In this document: in pieces, positions 53,701-59,630 of the stretch | Layout: each line of letters opens with the position of its first letter | How positions within the stretch are numbered: position 1 is the first letter of the stretch | NCBI GenBank assembly: GCA_034670025.1 | Contig: JAXMOE010000003.1 | Location: forward strand, 186,001 to 250,000 | Source of the DNA: PGYR01 sp034670025 | Lineage (GTDB): Bacteria > Bacteroidota > Ignavibacteria > Kapaibacteriales > UBA2268 | DNA: 64,000 nt | Direction: 5' to 3' | Translations under genes and position numbers: made by a program | The notes under the pieces: model-generated | Told to the model about the DNA's origin: nothing | Seen by the model: only the letters and a program-made list of their open reading frames with translations | Database searches by the model: none

Positions 53701-53914
53701 TTGATGGAGTTACATTTTTTTGCTCTATCCATAGAGCAGTTCCGCCAGCTGCATCTTCGAAAATTTCGAATACAACTAAGAATGGACCAGACTGAGCTGG
53801 TAGATTTTTCAACTTACCTTGGTAGTTGATTAATTTTGGAGTGGTAGCCATAGATGTCAAAGGTGACAAGACTAAACTAAACGCCAAAATTACAAGAAGA
53901 ACGAGTTTCTTCAT
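47744..53914 (-). CDS. Giant repetitive exported protein, 2056 residues
   Basis: Signal peptide (about 1-24, ending TSMA), then an N-terminal domain of about 120 residues (PKLINYQGKLKN, YYVQITVGNNQPFP, SAPSAFYAADADTA) that is often seen in tail-fibre-like surface proteins. At about 130-620 lies a solenoid of ten-residue repeats such as DDAVTNEKLA, DDAVMSANIV and DGQVMNADLM. The rest is a very acidic, Ala/Asn/Asp/Val-rich series with DPNGDAANEV-like and DADGDGTNDV-like loops resembling calcium sites, and a 40-residue exact repeat. Only one Cys is near the end. It lacks a T9SS tail. Start is the ATG at 53914, with AGGAG seven bases upstream. It is second in an operon with the small T9SS protein 62 bases upstream. 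Function unknown; a filament or adhesive fibre is inferred. Confidence 0.82.
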   Translation of the reverse strand: MKKLVLLVILAFSLVLSPLTSMATTPKLINYQGKLKNLPAQSGPFLVVFEIFEDAAGGTALWIEQKNVTPSTDGTFSTYLGETNPIDLKFDKQYYVQITVGNNQPFPRTKLTSAPSAFYAADADTATYAFESGLAMDVAPEAIGLDNLAPEVLTAGGDLMGMYPNPQIRPDAILDNIPDGSITTEMLSPNISTSPSGPAGGDMTGTYPDPLIAVGAVKTDRIADGAVTNEKIADMTIMDAKIINLDAAKLFNLAALTGMVAVATDATIDGDGTNAMPLGLADDAVTSAKILDGEVMTADLMDDAVTNEKLADDAVMSANIVDGQVMNADLAVDAVMSVNIMDGQVMTADLMDDAVTNAKLADDAVMVENIAVNNVVGPVDGDFLSWDAVDGAMRWAGPTVFTTAPITGDGTSADPVTLDPQFGGINDLLIRDAAGWTAGLIDSDNIAENAITPFQLADDAVMTNHIMDGQVMTADLMDGAVNSAKILDESIMTIDLMDASVTGVKIADDAIMTNHIVDGQVMTADLMDLGVTTIKVANMAITTDKLADNSVTTIKIADGEVMTADIADVNVTEAKLADNAVSTRTIETNAVTEPKMADNSVSTRTIQDVAVTTAKIADDAVTTAKLFNGAVTNLKIADLAVTNEKVSSQGQPQGKIMKADGFGGVSWEDDEGIILPWIGSYDGPGDAFTLTHTGISGDGSAAVFNSAAAANDSAAVEIIKDVADGTGSALQVHGIGVQGQNYIATFTNENLNEGRTVLMENDAPTQLPLIDPMTPLDPADDYVAPDPTGTDVEDATLVLRNNDGAASGQKLALKTYGSIQANSAIQGTDLIAHDGEVIINNGTINGGALFINENSMEKISDPLAVTEDFQMFNTGGDFDLNLDGHLDVRNQAWIGDGVDENQTTVRGALTAVTIDLSNPGVPNVSPAGPGTATTVPTANADLLVNGDAELTGSLNLGGSADTYNSVNDIYISTDLTTLTPALPAPPTTVIFESNDAQLISARAVEDALLSHDLQVAYNNGNSITSTDGQGDIDFNLEEATDFTITGANVGNDVIIDGAGYLDAQVNIINTSAGNAVIVEDDLEPDADDTYNLGSDVNRWSNAYVNGGSVHVGPTGGFAGNTELAVGYAANAATFTVDGAVVTTMDALNDVITLDPNGDAANEVTVDAANDQIWLNADADANIDVTVDPTGAGILLDGNSSGTPNFHVNGTVALTDADGDGTNDVTVDPTGAGILLDGNSSGTPNFHVNGAVALIDADGNGTNNFTADGTTVDLDPNGDATTNFSFASTGATISTGGAGDVVLSDAGVAANGATQTFAFTNGGAGDLDVSLDGALTGLNSGHALGTIGTNANVLNVDGAITPLPLAATDYELTVNGDALVTGTLTVGSLDPDRVVVTNAAGNMVTDDDYTYNETTNVLNIQGTIVNNTGDVTVNDNLIPGTPATNTLGTDAVRWKDLFVDGASVHIGTAIGTELLVGYAANAATFGVDASTNLELDQANQQIDLDPNGDGNLMARFDEQASIIDFDVNGAATAEVSISAGGITVDGDNAGVSTNALYSETGLNRNGGATETYAFANTGGVLDVDISGNIDVASANSTFGDGLNATQASINGVATPTTTNVNGTIATSPAAADHELVVTGDAQITGALTLGSAGNENSVDDIFTSLDLTATFLFPDPSNDDELVTARAVQQALLNHTLQVAYNNGNQIVATDAELDIDFDLTENTDFTVNLATANNQLLVDGLGIANIQTVIQASDDDIVEVDDNLLVNEDFDIRGDIYNEAGVNATPVTITDDVTMTMQDGDDNVEITAATTNDNLFVVTKTAGNNNAAVLVNTNVNGINVLNPANAAAAIGYNTTLDGDNAIAFNADMNGATGTGLSADVGGGIGADIAVSTGTGVNVVASNSGDGVASEVTTGIAVQAEASTGRAITATNDVNDDSAPTVTMSNNNTGSDAYALAVTNGHARVSIDANGNVQNIALNGASIAITSSTIKRCTTGGANRSNLDIPAGSQEGQILVITNEDGGDMSFTTGTLANYTIPAQQATQFVFAGGVWVALSN
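50134..50371. repeat. Tandem 120-base repeat inside the giant gene
   Basis: Two copies, offset exactly 120 bases (for example ATTAACGTGGAAG at 50171 and 50291), encode 40-residue units with GAGILLDGNSSGTPNFHVNG. They differ at only a few bases through the core, pointing to recent duplication or gene conversion. Confidence 0.85.
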
Positions 53915-53976
53915 TGTATAGCTCCTATTAATTAATAATAATTTATTTAAAAAACTTAATTTCATATTGTGTTATC

Positions 53977-54561
53977 TTATTTTACGATTACCATTACATT
54001 TCTCAAGCTGTAGCTTCTTCCGCCAGTTTCTGGCTCAATAGCTAACTCATATAAGTATGAGCCTGATGCTAATGGAGTACCATATTGATCTTTCGCTTCA
54101 AAAGGTACAGTGTTTTCATTGTTTGCTGTAGCAAATTCGTTGCTCATTACAGTATTTACCAAAGAACCATTCATATCATATACTCTAAGAGTTACTCTAG
54201 AAGGTTGCTCTAATGTATATCTGAAAGTAGTTGACTCTTTCAAAGGGTTAGGGTAGTTACTAATTGCATTGTTAGCTACATCTGTTGGTGTGTCAACACT
54301 AACTTGTGTTAACTCTGGTGTCCAAAATCCTTCGTGGATAGTTAGACCAGGTCCAGCAGTACCAGACAACTCTTTAGTTTCTACAGCGGTTTGTGCAACA
54401 GTACCACTTAGAGTAATGTTACTTCCTTCTATGGTTTGATCCACAGAGCCACCAGAACCGATAACGTGCTTTTGCAACTCAATATCTTGTGCCTGAGTAG
54501 CTATAATAGCGACTGGCAAGATAAAGATAGATAGCAAAAGTAGTTTCATATTTTTCTTCAT
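53977..54561 (-). CDS. Small T9SS-tailed exported protein
   Basis: A 194-residue protein. After a signal peptide (about 1-24, ending ATQAQ) is a short domain (HVIGSGGSVDQTIEGSNIT, then LSGTVAQTAVE, ending HEGFWTPEL). This pattern occurs in many Bacteroidota secreted proteins, often next to tail-fibre-like giants. The second half is a T9SS type A tail (SNYPNPLKESTTFRYTLEQ, then GSYLYELAI). AAGGAGT (54569-54575) lies seven bases before the ATG. It is first in an operon with the giant protein, so it may display or anchor it. Confidence 0.85.
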   Translation of the reverse strand: MKKNMKLLLLSIFILPVAIIATQAQDIELQKHVIGSGGSVDQTIEGSNITLSGTVAQTAVETKELSGTAGPGLTIHEGFWTPELTQVSVDTPTDVANNAISNYPNPLKESTTFRYTLEQPSRVTLRVYDMNGSLVNTVMSNEFATANNENTVPFEAKDQYGTPLASGSYLYELAIEPETGGRSYSLRNVMVIVK

Positions 54562-54725
54562 TATGAAGACTCCTTATTTAATTATTAAAGTTATTTGTTT
54601 CAATTTTTAAATTCAATTTTCTAATGTCGGGAACATGCCCGTCTAAACACAAAGCAATATCTGTGCCAAAGATACACTAATGTCTATTGATAAAACTATT
54701 CTTTCTTTTCAAATAGTCTATCAAA

Positions 54726-54757
54726 CAAAATTATAAACTTTCGCACTAATATTCAAA
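54726..54757 (-). promoter_or_regulatory. Bacteroidota-type promoter of the giant-protein operon
   Basis: On the minus strand TTTG (54757-54754), a 20-base spacer and TAATTTTG (54733-54726) match perfectly. The transcript leader would be about 155-160 bases, long enough to hold regulatory structure. The 359-base gap 54562-54920 otherwise contains only the palindrome at 54810-54825. Confidence 0.75.
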
Positions 54758-54809
54758 ACTATTTCATAATTGTTTTACTTTTATTTCTTTCACTTCATCT
54801 ATACTTTAA

Positions 54810-54825
54810 TGAGTCAATTGACTCA
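54810..54825. promoter_or_regulatory. Perfect 16-base palindrome, candidate operator
   Basis: TGAGTCAATTGACTCA reads the same on both strands. It lies in the divergent gap between the giant-protein operon and the RsmB-like gene, about 50 bases upstream of the -33 element of the former. A dimeric regulator could bind here. Confidence 0.5.
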
Positions 54826-54920
54826 ATTTGTGTAAATTGCCATATAATTATTAACATATTCTCAATATTAAAGCTTCACAAATAGTTTTTTTATTGCAGA
54901 GCCAAAGGGACTACAAAAAC

Positions 54921-56174
54921 ATGAGCATAGAATTCGCTAAAAAGAAATATACATTTCTAACTGACCACATAACTGAAATTATAAAAGATTATAATAACTC
55001 CGATTCGACTGCTGCAAGAGTTAGAAAAAGCTTTTTTCTAAAGAAAAAATACCTTGGCAGCAAAGACAGAAAGTGCATTACTGGTGCATTCTATTTTTAC
55101 TTCAGGCACTACCCTTTTGCCAAGGAGCTTAACGCCGAAACACTATTATTATTAGCTTACAATTTTGATACTGAAGTGAGTACAGCATTGAATAAGTTAA
55201 TAAAAAATATAGACATTACCGAATTTATTACAAATTCTTATAATATATCGGACAACATTATCGAAGAATTTGACTCACTTTCCCCCACAAATTTCTTCCC
55301 AACTACTTTTATTGAAAATATTAATATTGCTTTCGACGAATTGGAACCGCTCAGCGATTCACTCAACAAGGCAGCAACAACTGACATAAGGGTAATAAGG
55401 CATAAAGGCATAGTAATAAATGAATTAGATACATTGGGTATAGACTATTACACTAATATTTTACCAGATTGTATAAAGCTACGAGACAATGCAAACTTAG
55501 ACAGCACTAAGAGCTACCGAGAAGGTAACTTTGAGATACAAGACGAAGGCAGTCAGCTAATAGCAACAGCACTGAACCCAAGTAGTGGAGAAACTATACT
55601 GGACTTTTGTGCTGGTGGAGGCGGCAAATCCCTGCATATAGCTCAATTAGCTAATGATAAATCTAAAATTACGGCAACGGACATTAGTAGCAACAGATTA
55701 AATGAGACCAAACGTAGAGTTGCTAGATTGGGCCTCAAATCTATCTCAGTAAAAGAAATAGACGAAGTAAACTCAAGTAATTCAACTTACGACAAGGTAT
55801 TAGTCGATGCTCCTTGTACTGGCTCTGGCACAGTCCGTAGAGCACCGGACATAAGAGTTAGAATAGCAGAAGAAGACATAAAGAGATACCACAGATTGCA
55901 ATTAGAAATATTGGGCAATGTAGCCAACAAATTGAAATCAGGCGGATTTTTACTTTATTCTACGTGTAGTCTATTCGATAAGGAAAACGACGACACCATA
56001 ACTGAATTTCTTAGCTTACATCCCGAATTTAAGGTAATTAGCACAACAGATGTTTTAAATCAAACAGGAATTGACACTACAAAGTTTACTAATAAAACGC
56101 ATGGAATACAGACTTACACCCATAAAGCTGATATGGACAGTTTTTATATTTGCACATTAGAAAAATCACTGTAA
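54921..56174 (+). CDS. RsmB/NOP2/Sun-family RNA m5C methyltransferase
   Basis: A 417-residue AdoMet-dependent RNA cytosine-5 methyltransferase. Motif I is DFCAGGGGKSLHIAQ, motif IV DAPCTGSGTVRRAPD holds one catalytic Cys, and motif VI YSTCSLFDKEND holds the nucleophile Cys. An N-terminal NusB-like helical region covers about 1-130. This matches RsmB, which methylates C967 of 16S rRNA in E. coli, though target choice is not certain. ATG at 54921 is preferred; an upstream in-frame TTG at 54894 would add nine residues without a ribosome site. Confidence 0.9.
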   Translation: MSIEFAKKKYTFLTDHITEIIKDYNNSDSTAARVRKSFFLKKKYLGSKDRKCITGAFYFYFRHYPFAKELNAETLLLLAYNFDTEVSTALNKLIKNIDITEFITNSYNISDNIIEEFDSLSPTNFFPTTFIENINIAFDELEPLSDSLNKAATTDIRVIRHKGIVINELDTLGIDYYTNILPDCIKLRDNANLDSTKSYREGNFEIQDEGSQLIATALNPSSGETILDFCAGGGGKSLHIAQLANDKSKITATDISSNRLNETKRRVARLGLKSISVKEIDEVNSSNSTYDKVLVDAPCTGSGTVRRAPDIRVRIAEEDIKRYHRLQLEILGNVANKLKSGGFLLYSTCSLFDKENDDTITEFLSLHPEFKVISTTDVLNQTGIDTTKFTNKTHGIQTYTHKADMDSFYICTLEKSL

Positions 56175-56240
56175 AAAGTGTCAGAAATATTCCACACTGT
56201 TAGTTCAAACTTACAACGCTCTGTGGAAGTTTTGATTACT

Positions 56241-56272
56241 TTTTATTAATAAATCTAATTTTTATATTTTTG
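56241..56272 (+). promoter_or_regulatory. Candidate promoter of the exonuclease gene
   Basis: TTTT (56241-56244), a 20-base spacer and TATTTTTG (56265-56272). The -7 is perfect, the -33 has one mismatch. The ATG is 33 bases downstream. Confidence 0.5.
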
Positions 56273-56304
56273 CTCAAATGATAATTATCACTTTTTAAAA
56301 CTTC

Positions 56305-57531
56305 ATGACTCAAATAAAAGACGTAAACTTTATTGTTGTTGATATAGAAACAACTGGCTCACACAGTAAAGATGATAGAATAACAGACATAGCAGCAGTA
56401 CAAGTCAGAGATGGTGAGATAATTGATATATTCCAATCATTAGTAAACCCCCGTAAGCATATTCCCGAATTTATTCAGAATATGACAGGTATAACTAATG
56501 AATTGGTTCGCAATGCACCAGAAGAAAGAGACGTATTAGAAGAATATCGGCAATTCATTGACCAAAACAACACAGTCTTCGTTGCACACAATGCTAACTT
56601 TGATCATTATTTTATAAAACATTCGGTCGAAAGAATATTCGGAGCTACTGACTACCACGAAGTCCTCTGCACAGTTAAGTTAGCCAGAAAGATATTACCC
56701 AAAACACAGAAAGTTAACTTAACATCACTTTCCGAATACTACGGAATACCTATATTCATGAGGCACCGAGCACTCGGCGATGCGTTTGCTACTGCTAAGG
56801 CATTAGTCATAATGTTAAGAACATTAGAAACAGAACATGATATTACAAATTTATCTCAGTTGTTCGATTTTGCAAAAAAATCAAGAAAGCGATTGAAGTT
56901 AGCTAATCCACTAAAAGATGACTTAGTCAGGCGAATAGAGAACGTGCCAATGTGTATTGGTGTCTATAAGCTCTACAATTCTGAGGGAGAGGTAATTCAT
57001 CAAGACATTGCAACTAACCTGAAACGAAAGCTTACTACATTGTTCGACCCAAATTTCCTTACTTCGCCAATAATGCAAAAAAAGATGGAAGAAGTAGTTG
57101 ACTTTGAATTTATAGACACACCCACAGAGTTACACGCATTATTGTTATTAGACCAATTCAACGGGGATACGGAATCAGAACCAAATCAAATGGATTTGTT
57201 TGCTCCTGCAAATCTTGAGCAAGGAATTGATATGGTATATATAGACCCAGACAACAGAATGGGTAAAACAGTAAGTATTTACTTAATAAGGGACGGCATA
57301 CTTATTGACCATATAGATTTTGGCACAAAGGCAAACACCAACATTATCGACAGTATTTTAGATGATGTTTACACCAATGGGAACCCAAGAGAGAGTACAA
57401 CTCCAGCTGAAAAAAAGACTGTTCAGAAATGGTTGAGCAGAGAACCAGACTTAGGTAATAAATTCATTATTAATGGTGATTTCAGCTCAGTTTCAAAGAA
57501 AATAAAGCAGTATATCAGTAGTTGTTATTAG
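56305..57531 (+). CDS. DnaQ-type exonuclease fused to a decayed GIY-YIG domain
   Basis: A 408-residue protein. The N-terminal DEDDh 3'-5' exonuclease (1-175) has all five catalytic residues: Asp13 and Glu15 (VDIETTG), Asp100 (HNANFD), His154 and Asp159 (HRALGD). The next part (about 212-290) aligns with the UvrC/Cho-type GIY-YIG nuclease. GVYKLYNSEGEV (219-230) is retained and Glu275 is in TPTELHALLLL. The second strand, normally YVG, reads IHQDI, so the catalytic core is probably lost. The remaining 110 residues are unrecognised. Family members pair a proofreading-like exonuclease with a structure-specific nuclease; here the second half may only bind DNA. Confidence 0.88.
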   Translation: MTQIKDVNFIVVDIETTGSHSKDDRITDIAAVQVRDGEIIDIFQSLVNPRKHIPEFIQNMTGITNELVRNAPEERDVLEEYRQFIDQNNTVFVAHNANFDHYFIKHSVERIFGATDYHEVLCTVKLARKILPKTQKVNLTSLSEYYGIPIFMRHRALGDAFATAKALVIMLRTLETEHDITNLSQLFDFAKKSRKRLKLANPLKDDLVRRIENVPMCIGVYKLYNSEGEVIHQDIATNLKRKLTTLFDPNFLTSPIMQKKMEEVVDFEFIDTPTELHALLLLDQFNGDTESEPNQMDLFAPANLEQGIDMVYIDPDNRMGKTVSIYLIRDGILIDHIDFGTKANTNIIDSILDDVYTNGNPRESTTPAEKKTVQKWLSREPDLGNKFIINGDFSSVSKKIKQYISSCY

Positions 57532-57602
57532 TACATTATCTATTTTTTTGTAACTTATGACTACGAATTATAGTTTACTTCATAAAACTAAACAAATATT
57601 TA

Positions 57603-58877
57603 ATGCAACACTTACCAAAATTAATATTACTTGCATTAGCTATATTCATAGTTACAGGCAATAGTAGTTATAGTAATGACAATTTCTTTCTAGATGCAGT
57701 AGTCTTTGATAGCAAAGACTCCACTGACGGTAGAATAGATGTCTATATAGTGGTACCTAACGAGTCCCTCAGCTTCGAGAAGTTGGGAGACCGATTCATA
57801 GCTAATATTGACATACTAATTGAACTCACCGATGAGAACAAAAAAGTAATAGATAAGCAAAGAATAGAACGGACGGTTCAAAGTTACACCTACGAAGAAT
57901 CACAAGGAATTAACGGCGAGTTCAACAAATACTTTTTTCGATTTCCTGTTAGCTCTGGCAACTATAACGTAGAAGCAAAATTAACTGATGAGTTGAGTAA
58001 CAAGAAATACTTACGCAACAGAGAAGTAACAGTAATTGAATTTGATAAATTTGATTTCTCGTTAAGTGGTATCTTACTTGTTTCACAAATAGAAGAAGTA
58101 GATAGCCGGTACAACATAACCCCCTATATCTCAGACAACATTGGAAATCTTGATGACAACTTTTTTGCATTTTTTGAGATTTACAATAAATATGAATCAC
58201 GAAATGTCTTATTACAATACAAGTTACTCAAAGGTGAAGAAACAATAGCCGAAGGAGATACTAAAGCTGTAGATACTAAAATAGGTGTATCACAACAATT
58301 TCTTATAGTTAATTTGGACAAGCTCAATTTGAGTGGAGAGTACACTTTGCAGGTTGTAGCATACAAGCAAAATGGTGGTGATTTAGAGACTATAGCAATA
58401 ACACAAAGATCTATAAAGCACAGACAAGACCTTTATTCATTTGCTACCGACAATATAGAAAATGCTATAAAGATGCTTAGATATGTTGCAAATGATGAAA
58501 CTATAGATAAATTAGAAAGTATAAAGGACAAAGAAGAGAAAAAAGAAAAATTCAGAATGTTTTGGAAGGAATTAGACCCAACTCCTAACACATCTTTCAA
58601 CGAAGCAATGAATGAATATTACCAAAGAATAAAGTATGCCAATGAGCAATTCAAATCTTATTCTGATGGTTGGTTGACGGATATGGGTATGGTGTTTGTT
58701 GTTATGGGACCTCCAATGTCAGTTGAAAAACAATCATCGTTTGGAAACAACATAGAATACAGGGTCTGGTCCTACGGGAGCAACAGGACATTCTTATTTG
58801 CAGACAGAAATGGTTTTGGTAATTTTAGATTAGAAAGACCATATTTATTTAATGAAAAATATGAATACAGAAAATGA
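57603..58877 (+). CDS. GWxTD-domain exported protein
   Basis: A 424-residue protein with a signal peptide (about 1-24). The long first part is two beta-rich modules with no name. The last 140 residues form the GWxTD domain, with GWLTD at 356-360 followed by MGMVFVVMGPP and ending WSYGSNRTFLFADRNGFG. The domain is common in Bacteroidota and relatives, where its role is unknown. The stop overlaps the ispD ATG (ATGA, 58874-58877), so the two are coupled. Confidence 0.9.
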   Translation: MQHLPKLILLALAIFIVTGNSSYSNDNFFLDAVVFDSKDSTDGRIDVYIVVPNESLSFEKLGDRFIANIDILIELTDENKKVIDKQRIERTVQSYTYEESQGINGEFNKYFFRFPVSSGNYNVEAKLTDELSNKKYLRNREVTVIEFDKFDFSLSGILLVSQIEEVDSRYNITPYISDNIGNLDDNFFAFFEIYNKYESRNVLLQYKLLKGEETIAEGDTKAVDTKIGVSQQFLIVNLDKLNLSGEYTLQVVAYKQNGGDLETIAITQRSIKHRQDLYSFATDNIENAIKMLRYVANDETIDKLESIKDKEEKKEKFRMFWKELDPTPNTSFNEAMNEYYQRIKYANEQFKSYSDGWLTDMGMVFVVMGPPMSVEKQSSFGNNIEYRVWSYGSNRTFLFADRNGFGNFRLERPYLFNEKYEYRK

Positions 58878-59560
58878 GTAAATACGCTTTAATAATACCA
58901 TCGGGTGGAGTAGGCAACCGAGTAGGCTCAGACCTACCAAAACAATACAACGTAGTCAACGGAAAAACTATACTTTATTGGACTTTAGCACAATTTGAGG
59001 GAATTTCTGAAATTACTCAATTGATAATACCATCAGACAAATCCTTTGAAACAGAAATTCGTGATTCTATCCCTGAATCATTTGCAAACAGATTAACACT
59101 AGCCCCACATGGCGAAACAAGATTTGGCTCAGTCTATAACTCAATTGAGTTTATTGATGATTCAATCGACTATGTCATTGTCCACGATGCCGTACGTCCC
59201 TATGTTAAACCTGAGTTAGTAATATCACTAATGGAAGAAGTACCTAATTACAAAGCAGTAATACCTTACACGTCTCCAACAGATACTATAAAAAAAATAG
59301 ATATAGAGCAAACTGAGACCTTTGTGGAAGAGACAATAGATAGAGAAATACTGGCTTCTGTACAAACGCCCCAAATATTTGACAAAGATATATTTGTAAG
59401 CAGTTATAATTACGCAAAGAAAAATCAATTCAAAGGAACAGATGATTCTTCAATATTAGAATACTCAAATATTTTTCCTAAATTAAAAATTGGCGATGTT
59501 CAAAACACGAAAATCACTACTCAATTTGATTTAGAATTATCAAAAACTCGCCTGAAATAG
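58874..59560 (+). CDS. ispD: 2-C-methyl-D-erythritol 4-phosphate cytidylyltransferase
   Basis: Makes CDP-methylerythritol from MEP and CTP in the non-mevalonate isoprenoid route. The 228-residue protein has the CTP loop with Arg16 and Lys23 (GGVGNRVGSDLPKQY, 11-25), VIVHDAVRPYV (about 96-106), DTIKKI and the QTPQIFD end. The first Ala residues of the usual AAGxGxR are replaced by PS, as in some variants. The closest alternative is the related ribitol-phosphate cytidylyltransferase TarI, which I think less likely. Translation is coupled to the upstream GWxTD gene. Confidence 0.88.
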   Translation: MSKYALIIPSGGVGNRVGSDLPKQYNVVNGKTILYWTLAQFEGISEITQLIIPSDKSFETEIRDSIPESFANRLTLAPHGETRFGSVYNSIEFIDDSIDYVIVHDAVRPYVKPELVISLMEEVPNYKAVIPYTSPTDTIKKIDIEQTETFVEETIDREILASVQTPQIFDKDIFVSSYNYAKKNQFKGTDDSSILEYSNIFPKLKIGDVQNTKITTQFDLELSKTRLK

Positions 59561-59630
59561 TAACCATTTTAGTGTTAATTGGTTACTTCTATAATGAAAC
59601 AAAATAATAATTAATATTAATGGAGTTAAC

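Noticed and set aside
47744..53965. Tail-fibre-like wording of the giant protein as evidence of a prophage
   Set aside because: It has a signal peptide, its own Bacteroidota-type promoter and a T9SS partner, and no phage structural genes lie nearby. The terminase is 46 kb away.
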